Assembly (NCBI GenBank): GCA_015680685.1
Contig: MNCI01006877.1
Coordinates: forward strand, 33,423 to 97,422
Source: Gnetum montanum
Lineage: Eukaryota; Streptophyta; Gnetopsida; Gnetales; Gnetaceae
Length of the DNA stretch: 64,000 nucleotides
Direction: 5' to 3'
Shown in pieces: positions 49,600 to 61,726 of this stretch. The stretch's first letter is position 1. Each line of letters begins with the position of its first letter. The translations under genes and the position numbers were made by a program. The notes below the pieces were generated by a model. That model ran no database searches and was not told the DNA's origin. It saw nothing but the letters and a program-made list of their open reading frames with translations.

Positions 49600-50700
49600 T
49601 TTACATAGATTAGGAACTGGTCCACAGCAGAGAAGTGACGACGGCCAAATAGGTGCGACACCGGTGCAAGAGGAGGATCGCCGTCGGTCATGAATGATCG
49701 ATGCTATGGGTCTATCTAAAAAAAATGTCGACATCCTATAGATTTCTTGTCAAAAACCTCACAGCACTGTAGGTTGGATTTCCAGGCTGATTCTGTGATT
49801 TCTTGCGCGATTCTGCATCATTGCCGCCTACTAGGGTTTGAGCAAGTAGTGACAAAATGAAGGGGATTGTAGAGATGACGGAGGGAGTCACGAGAGTGGC
49901 TGAGGTAGGACGGGAGTAGCTTCCGTTTTCAATTGGCATTGTCTAGTAGTGTCTGCCATTGTTGAATCTTTCATCTCTGCAACTGCATCTACGCTCAACA
50001 TTGTTCAGCACTAACATAGTATTTCCTGCATCACTAAAAGATCTAGCTAGCATAGACCAGGAGTAGCATCCTTTATCACTCTCCAATGCATACCATATAC
50101 TGCCAAAATTCCATGCACAGCTTCGGCTATGCCCAAGAGCAAAACACCAGGGCCAGTCTGGTCTGGAATGCAATAAGATGCTAAATTTTTTGAGAAATAT
50201 GAACCCACATCACCTCTGCTTTCAAAATCTGTGTCTATTCCTACAACAGCTGGTGCTGATACTGGTGACACTGTGGGTGCTCGTGGATTGATAACTTTGG
50301 AAGAAAATGCCCTTGCTCATGACCAGTTATGTAAAAGCTCAGGTTACAGATTTTCCTATTTACGAGGTGATGGGAAACGGAGGGATTGCAACCACTCAGA
50401 AATTTAACTGACAAATGCAGAGACTAGTTAGTGACGAGTGAGTAGAGACTACTGAGGTTGCCAGCGATAGTCAAAACTGGACAAAACTTTGTGGATTTCC
50501 AGAAAATGGTATTGTTTATCCATAACCAGAGGATTGTCATGAACTCTGACCAATTGATCATTTGTCTTAAACAAAACTGTATTTGCTAGTGAATCAATTA
50601 GAGAAAAACCTTTCAAACTACCAACCCAACACCTCCAAAAAGTCTTCATCCAATGAAATATTGGCAATGTTTAAATCAGGGTGAACTTTAGTTATATGAT
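49600..50700 (-). other. Unassigned, probably captured sequence in H
   Basis: Three minus frames stand out for their composition: 50271-50047 (VSAPAVVGIDTDFESRGDVG, then DQTGPGVLLLGIAEAVHG), 49939-49736 (Ser/Thr-rich, plausible 5' UTR or transit-like start) and 50667-50449 (DNPLVMDKQYHFLEIHKVL). They look like real plant coding sequence rather than retrotransposon domains, but I do not recognise them. Confidence 0.35.
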
Positions 50701-50754
50701 TAGCTCCACAACCTCACAAAGACTGCTCCATTAAATGGCTAGAATGTGCCAACA

Positions 50755-51521
50755 ATTACGAACCTCAAGACTATCATCAACCATAGTGATGAAAGCCATA
50801 GTCATGGGGGAGGCCATCACCAAAGCAACCTTACCCTTACTACCAGCCAAACCCATACAATTATTATGTTCAAAAACCTATTTCTCCAACTATTTCTACG
50901 TCCTCTTCTTCAAATCACTACTATCACTCTCCCGAGTATCATTAACCTGTGACATCCCCTAAAGGATCACCACCTCACACCTCTTACCCTCCATTCTATC
51001 CTCAATATTCTCATGCTCCATCCCATCACATGCCACTGCCAACAACACAAGAAGGTTCAGCACCACAACATCACTAAATGAATGTCACTTGTGTTGTGAA
51101 TGTGCATGGACATGCTAATGCTAGTAGGTTTTCATCACAATCTTGGAAACATCCTTTCTTTGGGATAACTCCCATGTGTAAGTGCAACACTCATGGACCT
51201 ACCACATCATCCAAACTAGCACAATGCCAATCGAATGTAACGTCTTCCCTTTCACAACCAATGTCCTCTAATCCTATGCAAGGGTCATCATCCATTATTA
51301 CTTCAACACCTAACAAAAGTAATGAATCTAGCATTGTGGGGAGACAAACAAATCCATGCATACCTAATCATGATCAAGGATGTAATCATGAGCCAAACAT
51401 CTGCAACGTTGACACAACTCATACTCTAATCCAATATACAATTAACAACCAAGTGTATGAACAAAAACTCATCTACAAAGCTACCACTAAACCAAGAGAC
51501 ACCCAGTGGCTTGGAAATTAA
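50755..51521 (+). pseudogene. Element F gag, 3' tail
   Basis: Continuation of gag after H: Pro/Tyr/Gln/His-rich (50800-51080), as in the gag tail of A and D, then an open frame 51078-51521. No protease motif (GRAWLS, DLGSS) is present before the noncoding region starts, so F lost protease as well as the rest of pol. Confidence 0.6.
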
Positions 51522-52962
51522 AGGTTAACACTATTTCACAAATGCATGGAGCCTACCTATCCACTTGTTAATTCCACTCATGATCAAATTATTGGTTGTG
51601 GGGGAGGTACCCCATCCTAACATTCATAATTAATAAGTGGTTTTCATCTTCTTGTTTTAAAATTTTTATCATTTTCTTATTTCTTGATACAAATTTTTCC
51701 TATCCTTTTCAACCTTTTCCATATTTTGTTTTCATTCCCTTTGTCAATAATCTCACTTATGAATAAAATGATCATTAGCCCATTAAGGTGAGATTTTCTC
51801 TATGTTTTCAAGTCATAATGGATTGTTTATTTGGACAGTGAGACAACATCATCCATCCATCCATTCCATTAATAAGAGGTTCTTGCTATGTTCATAGTGA
51901 TATTCTTTTCTTCATCATTAAACTAAAGTTAAATTTATAATCATTGTGCCTAGCCAAAAAAGTGAAGAACCAAGGGGGAATGTGAAGGGTGTGACATCAA
52001 GGGGGTTTGTGGATTCTCTTTGACCACTTCTATATGTTCTATCATGTTTTTAAGGTTGTAATTATATCCTTATAGATCTAACTAAAAATGGGAGTAAGAA
52101 TAAAATAAAAGGGCATTGAATAAATTTCTAAGGGTCCAACTGGAAAGACATGTTACCCATGCTTGAAGGTTGGTGGCTTCTCAGACTTCCATAAAAAAAA
52201 AGGAAAAAAGAAAAAATAAGTGCCATGAATAAACTCCTCCCTTGGACAAAACACCAAGTGATGCTACTCCTTACAACTATCGTAGTCTTATGGTTGTCAA
52301 ACAAAGTGATGAAACAATGTGATGTCACTAGAATGTGGTTTGGACTTGGTTTGAATCTTTGAAAAAAGGGCTAATGATTACTTAACCATTACTAACATAC
52401 AAGGATTCATTATGCCTATGGTACAACACCTCACATTCCAATTCCTACAATCCATCTCATCTCACTATCCATATGATCCTAACTTGTGGTTTTGTGTAAC
52501 ATAGAGATATTTTCTCAAATCGGTGGTTTTAACACGTGTGTTTTGTTTCATAGGCATGCATTGCATTCAACCACTTTGGTACCTATGGACATTTTTAGGT
52601 GTGGTTATACAAGGGCATTAAGGGCTAAAGCCTACTTTGGGGAGGATCTACTTATATAACTATTGTGACTTTACTTGTTTAACACAACCACTTCATCTTA
52701 AAGCTTCCAAGTGCATAAATGATAAACTCAAAACCTTTCATTATCATATAACCAATCCATTCTACACCATAAATCTACTACCCCTTTTCTTGCATCATGC
52801 AACTCTTTTAATGCCTATGATTCTATCTTCTAACACATACTGGTGCCTACATATAAATTCCCACTTATCCTAGAACTTTGGAGTTGACCTAAAATCCTTC
52901 CACCAATAACAAAGCTTTATTTTCCATGTTGAATGCCATCATACTATGAAAATTAAAGCACA
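51522..52962 (+). other. Element F noncoding region between gag and the ORF2 unit
   Basis: Parallel to E 35528-37077: a GTGGGGGAGG purine motif (about 51597), T-rich stretch, CCAT run (51852-51870), GAAGAACCAAG block (51965) and the CCTACTTTGGGGAGGATC block (about 52631). No coding sequence seen. Confidence 0.6.
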
Positions 52963-53038
52963 CCAATATTGACTACCTAATATTGGGTCAGCCTCAACAT
53001 TGGATACCTGATATTGGGTCAATAAAAATTATAAATAA
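52963..53038 (+). promoter_or_regulatory. Candidate internal promoter for ORF2 in element F
   Basis: Words CCAATATT, CTAATATTGGGTC, CAACATTGGATACC and TGATATTGGGTC (52963-53020) precede a TATA-like AATTATAAATAAGA at 53027-53040. The same AATATTGG words fill the U3 of the F LTRs. About 550 bp upstream of the ORF2 ATG. Confidence 0.5.
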
Positions 53039-53277
53039 GACCCCTACAGTGTTTCAAAATCCATTCTCATCATTTGCAGCTAGGGGAGTTTTTGCATTTT
53101 TCTCTCTCAACTTAGAGCTCTACACAACCAACTTCCAAGCATTATATCTTGCTTCATACCACTCTGATTTTGATGGTTTTTTAACCTAGTTGAACACAAA
53201 GTGTTTAATTTAGTTGGGGAAGGATGCTTGTGTGGAAACCTTGCATCAATTTTTCAAAATTTATTAACACCGAGAAG

Positions 53278-53589
53278 GTATTATAAGGGTAATAATGTTA
53301 AAAACCTTAAATATATTAATAAACACTTAATCATATGAATTCCAAACCCTTTAATTTTCTCACCTAAGAACCAAAACCATCATTATAATTCATACATACG
53401 AAAAAAGAAGTCAATTGTAAAGGATCATAAAAGAAGTTAATACTTTTTGAGCATTTTTCTAGAAATTTTTCTAACTATGTAATTATATGAGCTAAAGAAC
53501 TTAATGGAACTAAGATCATGAGTAAGGTATGAACTTTTTAATGATAAATAACAACACCTTAGTAACATCAAACCCTTGATTGCTTGTAG
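53278..53589 (+). other. Possible 5' UTR intron of ORF2 in element F
   Basis: Donor-like AGAAG/GTATTATAAG and acceptor-like CCTTGATTGCTTGTAG flush with the ATG at 53590; same arrangement as in E. Confidence 0.35.
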
Positions 53590-56313
53590 ATGGCCCCAAA
53601 AGGAGAAGAACAAGAAGGACCTTTGCAAAGTGTAAGTAAATGCCCAAGAGGTAGCAGAGTCAACTATGAGAACAAGGCCCACCAACTAAACATAAAGAAT
53701 AGGAGGCCCAGTCGCTTAGCATTCATCAAGAGGCCCCTACTACAGGGCAGTTGATCCAAGGAGAGGCTACAAAACCATAGGCTCTAGTGCAAGGACAACA
53801 CCACATGTTGTCCCAAGAATGCCTCAAAGCCATCCAAGAGAAATCCATGTTGACCATGGTTATTGTGGAAATGAGCTTTGGGCCATTTATGGCAATTACC
53901 CTTGAGGTAGTTAAAACTCAACTTTAGGCATCACCTCTTTGGCACATTCTCTCTAAAAGTGGAGAATGATACCTCAGTGAGATATACTAGTTTTGGCATA
54001 ACAAGGAAGAGGGTACCATAGTCAAAATTAAAGGAGTAACTATTTATTTTTTAGTTAAAGTAATTGCAAAAGCTCTAAATCTACCAAATGTGGAAGCCAA
54101 GTTAGCACATCTATCCATAAGGTCCAATGCAAAAACCAAAAAGTTGTGGCTGAAGTAGGTGTATAAAAAAGATAATAAAACATACAAAAAATTGACTCTA
54201 GAGGAGAGGACTTATTTTAAGATAGGCACATACCACCTCTTCCCAACTAAAGGGCTCAACAGAATATCAACCTATGCGGCTAGGGGAAGTGCAATATTAA
54301 TGGGAAAATATAATGTAAATCTTCCCCAATTATGCTTCATGGAAATTCAAAGGTAGTTTGAAGAAAAGAAGGCAAGGAAGCCAACACTTCCATTCCCTTG
54401 CCTAATCAAAAAGCTATGCAAGCATGTCAAAATCCTAGGATACACCAATGATGTTTCCAAGAGGACTTAAAATGCTTCTTTTGCTAAGTTTCTTAAACTC
54501 GTAGCACCAAGGAAAAACCTGGTGATGAGCAAGAATAAGAACTAGAAAAGAAAATAGAACAAGAGCCTAAGTAGTAGTGAGAGTCACAAGTTCCACTACC
54601 ACCACCACAAGATTACTCGCCCAATATGAGCCATCTATAGCGCATTGCTGAAACTCTCAGTTGGGGAAGTAGGGATGAATCAAACCTCTTCCAAATCATG
54701 AATGATGCCATGTAGCCCATAATTTCTATAAATCCATCAAGGGGAAATTTTCTTTACAGTCAGGAGAAAAATCCCAATGTTCATAGTAGATCTTTGGGAA
54801 CACCACATCTTTTCAAGTAATGCTCAAAACAAGAGAAGATTTTACCATCATGGTCATGTAGTACCAAAATGTGGTAGGTGCAATAGAAGTTATTATAGAT
54901 CACATTAAAGAATATTTTAATGTGCCTATTGTGCCTTCGATGGACTTGATCGGGACCAAAGATGCCCAAATGCTAGTTGGAACTTCGATGACTCTTGCGT
55001 TCCATGAGGATGTGCTTGAAAAATTGTTGCAAAATAGACAAGTGATCACAACTCTTTTTGACATCCCCAATGATTTCACTACAATTTAGTCAAACCTCAT
55101 CACCACAAAAGGAAAAATGGTCATGGAAAAAACCAAGGTAGAGTATGTGGAAATAGAAGTGCATCGACTACAACAAGAGATGGGTGCCCTAAGAGCTAAA
55201 AGATGGAACCATGACCAATTTATTGCTCTTGACCAGTGGGAACAATTCCAAACAAAGCAACTAGCCTGATTGATTAAGAAAAATAAAGCTACTAAGCAAG
55301 AAAAGGAGAAAGTGGTCTAGAATGCCTCAGCTACTGAAGCTCAAACATATGCCCATAAGAAGGCATTGATCAGCACACACAAGGAGAATAAATAGCTTGC
55401 TACTAATAATGCCTGATTGACCATATAGAGAAAAAAAATATCTTAGAAGATAGTGCCCACTAGTTGAGAGAACAATTGGTGAGGGTCAACCAAGACATAA
55501 GTAGATCAGCCAAAGAAAATCAAACCCTCTCAATGAAGGAGGTCTAAGCAATACATCAAAAGTCTACAATTGAGATAAGAACATGGTAAAACAAGTCCAA
55601 GAACCATGAAAAGTTGAAGGAGCACTTCTAGGATCAAATTGGCATGCACAAGCAGATTAATAAAAGGGATATCTAGATGGAAAAGGCTTTCATCAATTCC
55701 ATGTCAATGTAGAATCCTAACTGACAACCAATCTTTGATAGCTATGCCTTGGTCCATCAAGTAGAAGTAAAGAATAAGACCTGTAGATTAAAGATTTGAA
55801 AGAGTACATGACATTGACTAACCTTCACTATGCCAACCTTGCCATGTTAACAGTAGGTCAACCCAAAAATGGGTTAGAGTAGCAAGTAGTGGCCACCTAT
55901 TCACTATATGGAAAAGAGTTTGTAGATAGGAAAATTGCTCTACAAAAACTCCACATGGCAAACTCAAAGTTGGAGATGATTAAGGCTCACTACCACAGAC
56001 AAAGAGATGTAGCCTTAGACTTGACCAAGAGATTGATGGATCATCATAAATTGAAAGAAAAGTCCAACGCCTTCAAGGAGGAATGATGGTAGTTTGCATC
56101 TTGGTACATGAAATCAAATAAGATGTTCCCATAGTTGTTGTATCCATAAGATGTACTAGTTCTAGCACACATCAGCTCATTAGCCTGAATGGTACATGAT
56201 CCTAGAATGGAGGAGGAGAAGTTGCAAGTGCTCCTAAATCACTACAATTCTAGAAGCCTAATGACAAGGGGAAGTAGCCCATGGAAGAGCCACTACCTCC
56301 AGGAACTACATGA
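53590..56313 (+). pseudogene. ORF2 of element F (unknown retrotransposon protein)
   Basis: About 907 codons, MAPKGEEQEGPLQSVSK to PLPPGTT stop; length a multiple of three despite inner shifts and stops. Shared with E: the N-terminal domain (YFKIGTYHLFPTKGLNRIST, GKYNVNLPQLCFMEIQR at 54159-54356), a Pro-rich linker (near 54590), DAQMLVGTSMTLAFHEDV (54871-55089) and a coiled-coil-like C-terminal part (55889-56086, LHMANSKLEMIKAHYHRQRD). No catalytic motif seen. Confidence 0.65.
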
Positions 56314-56501
56314 GTTTTCCCCTAGTTTTGTTGTTTTGTCACATTGTCTCCATTTTTTTAAAACACCACTACAACATGTAAAAGTCAATTTGTATGTCTA
56401 GTTAAGTCAGTTAATAATCCTATACCTTTCCAATATTTTATAAAGAGCTTGTTCCTCATTTTGTTTAACTCCAGAACGAGTTTTCATTTAGCTATGAGGT
56501 A
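56314..56501 (+). other. Element F 3' untranslated region and polypurine tract
   Basis: Short 3' region like that of E. The polypurine tract is weak (GCTATGAGGTA before the LTR). Confidence 0.6.
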
Positions 56502-57361
56502 TGATTGGATATTTTGCATGGCTCTAATATCAGATATCCAATATCGAGGCATAACCTTCAATGTCAGGGATCTGATATCACCTCTTCCATGGGTGCCTAT
56601 AAATACCACACTTAGGTGGATGGTTGGGACATAGAAAAAATAGAGAAGATAGAATTAGATTCATAGATTTTTTAATTTTTAATTTCAAGCTTTGTTAGTT
56701 TCCAGTACATGCCTGTATTGTAATGTTAAGTGATTGTACAGCATCCTTATTCAAGTGTGACATACTTGGACACATTGGAAGTCTAGTAATAGAGATTGAG
56801 ATTACTTCCATCATTGCAACATCCACTTAGCTTTATTATTGATTTTAATTATATACTATTTTCCTTAGTTAATTTTTTCATTTATTGCCCTTTATTATTC
56901 CTATCATTAATCCAAATAAGTATGACTAATCATGAGTGCTTAAGTGTAATTACTTGATAACCCAGTAGTGTCATCGTTTGGTACACCTAGTGATGTATGC
57001 TTGGTAATCCTAGTGGTACTTACATGAAGTCCAAGGCATGTACGAATAGTTAGGAACAAATACTCATTGCACATAGGCAAGTTTAGACATTAATTTTCAT
57101 TGTTAATTATCTTAATTAATTAATTTTTTTATTACCATTAGGAGTAGCTTGGGCTAGACAACATCAAGAGTCATATGCCTCACTTTAGTCTAAACCACAT
57201 GTGACAAAGCTACCACTAGTCTAAGTGGAAAGATAGCAAACTGTGATCAAGGCATAATGATCTAGATGCCATAACTAGTATCATCCATGGAATTCAATCG
57301 AATCGTGTGTGAATTCTTGTGATTTTTATAGTTAGGCATAGGGGTACCTCATTGCTCATCA
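56502..57361 (+). mobile_element. 3' LTR of element F
   Basis: 860 bp, TGATTGGATATT to CATTGCTCATCA. U3 has CTAATATCAGATATCCAATAT and GGGATCTGATATC (56522-56580); TATA-like CCTATAAATACC at about 56598. Followed by ATAAG (57362-57366), the right target duplication. Confidence 0.85.
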
Positions 57362-58055
57362 ATAAGGGTACTACTACGTTGGTGGTGGAATACCCCATGA
57401 TTAAAGGTTATTCCATTGCTAATAGTAGTCCTAAGACTAAGATGGCATTTCATTTAGGTAGTATTATTGTTCATGGAATTGCTTCCTATAGTGACCTTGA
57501 GGGTAGGACAACCTCCTAGGTCCTTCCCTCTTGATGAATTTTGGATTTAAGGCATGCATTCCATATTCTTACATTTGTAACAAAATCAGGCAAGAACCCT
57601 TTGGATGTTTGTATTAGCATGTCATACCCTTCATCGTGTAAATTAGAATTTACAATCCTTCCCACTAATATAGCTTTATCCTTTTGATGGTAAATAGTCC
57701 TTTTTCCTCCTTTTATCCTTGTCCTTGGATCTTTGTTATTTTCTTTTCTCCTACATAATTTTTAGTGCCATTTGGAATCTCTCATTGAGTGAGTCCCACA
57801 TCTTATCTACCTTGGCTGAAATTTTAGTATCAAATTTTAAGATTGGCAACATCTTTCTTTGCATGACCTCCTCCAATGGAGCTTCCTCCTCTAGATCATA
57901 GAGACGAACTTCTTTTTTGTTGATCGATGAATCTCTATTATACTCCTCTATACTTTCTCTTTTCCTTAACTATCCTTCTTTCTTTGCTACTTAGTAAATG
58001 AGTCTTTGGATCCAATGGAACCTCCTCATGAATAGTCTTCCTTATGAGCAAAGAT
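57362..58055 (-). pseudogene. Element G gag remnant
   Basis: Minus strand equals A 4752 to about 5420: Pro/Tyr-rich tail, zinc-knuckle region near 57590-57640, the charged stretch and the start of the capsid part. Homology to A stops near 58055. Together with 43162-44712 it forms one element split by F. Confidence 0.65.
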
Positions 58056-60890
58056 CAAATTTGCTAGCAAAAGTCATTCAAACTTTATAAGCATCTTCTT
58101 TCACCAATCCACATTTGAGATGTTTGAGCTGCTGTAAATCCTACACGTACAACTAAACTAAATTGAACTCTTCACTAAACTTAATATTTTTTATTAGCAC
58201 CATGTAAAGACTATAGGAATCTATAATAAAAACTCAATTTTATCTATATCTTTTGCACACTACTTGTGTTTAAACATAATTCACTATCGTTGAACTTTTG
58301 TTTAAGCATAATCTACTATGATTGAACTTGTACTTTGTAGGATGTAGCAACCAATTTTAACCAACAAGCTCTACTTCACATTTACACTAGGCGGTAGGCA
58401 TAACATAAAAATAGAAGTTTGGCATAAAAGTAGGAGCTCTCATCTATGGCGCCCTTGTTTTTGCTTAAAATAACCAAGGAAAGCATGTAAAGAATGACCT
58501 TACTTGTGTGAACAAGAAGTGACTATTGTAAAAGGTTTTATATGCAATATTTATCTCCAAATAAAGAAATGCACACCAATTCTTAGGGTAAATAATTCAA
58601 AATTCTAATAAATGACATGTACCTTCAAAGTTCTAATAAACCATATGCAATTTCCACATAAGTAATAGAGATACGATAGATAATATAGGTATTTAAAAGA
58701 ACCAAGGAAAGTAGGTAAAGTATGGCCTTACTTATGGAAACACGAGGTGACCTTTGTAAAAGGTTGTATATGCTATCTTTATCTCCAAATAAAGAAATGC
58801 ATTGCAATATGTATTCATAAACCATAACTTAGCAACCTAAACACACATACTTAACTATGTTGGCAATGCTCACAGTCTCAACCAACACCTTGACTTCTCA
58901 CAAGAGCACATGGTCTTGCATGATCTTCATATGAATTAATAATTTTTAATCACTTGATCTTTTATTATAGTTTTTGATAAGGTGCTATCCTATTTTCCTT
59001 TAATATTTGTCCTACATCTGCTAAACCTTTGGGCCTTTGGTATAGAATTTATTTACAGTAAAGACTTTTTATGCTAAAATTGATTTTTATAATATATAAT
59101 TATTTTCAAAATTATTAATTAATTCTAATCTACAAAGAGACATATCTTAACCCTGATGAGCAACATATCCTTTGGCTACATCAATTCTACTCTCTTATGC
59201 TTATTTTAAGCTTCGGCTTATGGGCTTCTTTGGTTGTGGTTATGATTTTTAAAACATTTTCTATTTTTACGTAAGAAAAAAAAAGTTCCATAAAATAAAA
59301 CCATTTATCATTGTGATAAATAAAAAGGTATTTTAACCACTGCCTCTAGTTGAGAGAGTAGTTTAAACAACTTCCATCTCCCACAAACTTCGATATGCCT
59401 TAGCAAGAGTGCTTCAAATTTTAAATGGTTGGTTTTTTAAAAGAGAATTTTAGATTTTTGTTACTTTTAAACTTAAAAAAAATGAGGAACAAAAAACAAG
59501 TTAAACAATGGATTTAGAAATGCTTGTTTTACCCTCATTATTCATCATTTTGATATGTTACCTATTACTACCCTAATTTTTTAAAAGTCTATGAGTTATC
59601 CGGATCTATCTTGTGATGATTATATATGGTACATAAGGACAGGCCAAGTGTGTATCATACTAACATAGAATGAAACTTATAGGTTACATTTTTCTAGTCA
59701 AGTAAGTTATATTTGAATGGTAAGTCATATGTTTAAAACATAGATATTTGGTTAAATTTATATTTTATTAATTTTAACAATTTCATAATACTCCCTTAAA
59801 ATTCATCTTTTTTTAAGATAGTTCAAGATAAGTTTAGCATTTAGAGTTATTTGAAAATCCTTTTTCCATAATTGATTGGAGATTCAAGTCTTTTAATTGC
59901 TAAATTGTACCTATTTTATCATTGTAATTTTTTCAATCTAAAATATATTTAGCATAAGAAGTTCAATTTATAGCATGCACATGATTAAATTAAGCTTGAT
60001 TGAACCTACCCCAATTTCATGAATGAGGAGATTGAAAATGAATCATTTTTTCCTACATTTTTTTCTTGTATTTCAAATAATGCCAATACACTAATTATGA
60101 AACAGTTCAAAGTTCTAATAAATAACATGAAACATATGTAAGAGTGTATAGTAGCTCCTATGTACATTAGTAACAAAGATTGTTTATGTAGCTATTTAAA
60201 GAAACCTAAAGAAAGAATCTAATGTTTACAAGAACCCAAGGAAAGCATCTAAAGTATGTCCTTACTTGAATAGGAGCCAACTATCCTAAAGGTTCTTCTT
60301 GCAACCTCTCTTTATCTCCAAATAAAGAGACACACACTAATAAGGAGGATAAACCATGATTCCATGAACTAAGTCTGAATACTTGGCTTTCAATCCAACT
60401 ATAGTTTGATAATTTGTGCTAGTAGTGTTAGGCCTTGGCTCATCAAAATTTGTGATTGCATGTGTTCTTCTAACAGATTAACATTTTTCTTTCTCTATGC
60501 AATAAGGTGTACTGTATTTTTTACATGAAATGTAATTACAGGGTAAGTTTTTTTAAAAAGTTCATACACTCTAAATGCCTTTGTGTTTTAGGTTTCACAT
60601 GAGAGGGGCTACTAGACTCTAAAAATAATATTAATAGGAAACAAAAAATTAAGAGTACAACATATGCTTAACATCAAATTAAAAACTTCCGAAATCAACA
60701 TAGAAGGAAAAACACTTTCCAATTTTAGGGATGTCTACTCAAGTGTACAACCTTATAATTGATATTTTGAAAAATCAAGAAAGGAAAATTAATTTTTAGT
60801 AGGGAGGATGGTCTAGGCCTAACAACATTTACATCACTTTCAACATCTATGCTTGAACTTAAAATAACAAAATAATTTGAGGTAGCAACA
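58056..60890. repeat. Unassigned AT-rich region with diverged repeats of about 229 bp
   Basis: A unit made of AAGTTCTAATAAA, a middle with TATTTAAA, then ACCAAGGAAAG..CCTTACTTG and ATCTCCAAATAAAGA occurs at 58472-58574, 58628-58805 and 60108-60337. Two copies are adjacent at a 229-bp step; the third is 1.4 kb away. No coding frames or LTR ends are seen. It could be part of the long LTR of element U or an independent repeat. Confidence 0.55.
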
Positions 60891-61316
60891 NNNNNNNNNN
60901 NNNNNNNNNNNNNNNNNNNNNNNNNNNNNNNNNNNNNNNNNNNNNNNNNNNNNNNNNNNNNNNNNNNNNNNNNNNNNNNNNNNNNNNNNNNNNNNNNNNN
61001 NNNNNNNNNNNNNNNNNNNNNNNNNNNNNNNNNNNNNNNNNNNNNNNNNNNNNNNNNNNNNNNNNNNNNNNNNNNNNNNNNNNNNNNNNNNNNNNNNNNN
61101 NNNNNNNNNNNNNNNNNNNNNNNNNNNNNNNNNNNNNNNNNNNNNNNNNNNNNNNNNNNNNNNNNNNNNNNNNNNNNNNNNNNNNNNNNNNNNNNNNNNN
61201 NNNNNNNNNNNNNNNNNNNNNNNNNNNNNNNNNNNNNNNNNNNNNNNNNNNNNNNNNNNNNNNNNNNNNNNNNNNNNNNNNNNNNNNNNNNNNNNNNNNN
61301 NNNNNNNNNNNNNNNN
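60891..61316. other. Assembly gap
   Basis: 426 N bases. Frames that read through it are not real. Confidence 0.99.
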
Positions 61317-61726
61317 AATACCAAAACCCTTTTCCTCATATTGGTTCTCTCGTTTATCATTTACATTTAACTTTAAGTCATAAAAAACATAATTTCTCAT
61401 ATTTCAATTTTATTTTACAGTGCTCATAGTTCATTTTTACACTTAGCTTTTATTTGCACCACTTATATTTTATTCATAACACTTAGGTTTTATTGATTCT
61501 ATCATTGAATTGATCACTTTTTATTAATTCATCAGTCATTCTTGATTCATCGATGGTAGGCTAAGTCCCTATTTAATTAAAGGTTAGTGCTCCTTCTTTT
61601 CATAATTGTTGATATATCAAGAGTTATATTGATATAAAGACCATTTACAATCATGAGCTGGATATTTAGTATCTAATTCATTTAGGTATCCTTACAAAGT
61701 TACGAACGAACAATTTTTTAGGAACA
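61317..61726 (+). mobile_element. End of the 5' LTR of element U (Tat-like)
   Basis: Sequence ending GGAACA just before a primer-site-like TGATGCTAGAAGGAGGGC (61731-61748). Its first 180 bases are repeated at 63839-64000. The LTR start is lost in or before the gap. Confidence 0.5.

Larger units (their letters stand above)
47375..50754 (-). mobile_element. Insertion H: LTR-type insert in element F with captured gene sequence
   Basis: 3380 bp with ends TGTTGGC and GCCAACA and a target duplication ATTAC (47370-47374, 50755-50759). The F sequence continues across it. A TATA-like CCTATAAAAAGGC on the minus strand at 48575-48590 suggests that 47375 to about 48900 is a minus LTR. I found no second copy of that LTR on the right, so it is either a very long solo LTR or an element with one end replaced. 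It is richer in GC than its host element, and so may be younger. Confidence 0.65.

Noticed and set aside
49398-49613. Plus-strand frame opposite the peroxidase fragment
   Set aside because: Shadow frame of the minus-strand ascorbate peroxidase sequence.
47375-50754. H as a Pack-MULE, hAT or Helitron with captured gene
   Set aside because: Ends are TG..CA with a 5-bp duplication; MULEs give 8-10 bp (usually 9), hAT 8 bp and Helitrons none. An LTR-type origin fits better, though no second LTR was found.
60725-61400. Long open frames across the second N run
   Set aside because: Same artefact; no coding signal in the flanks.
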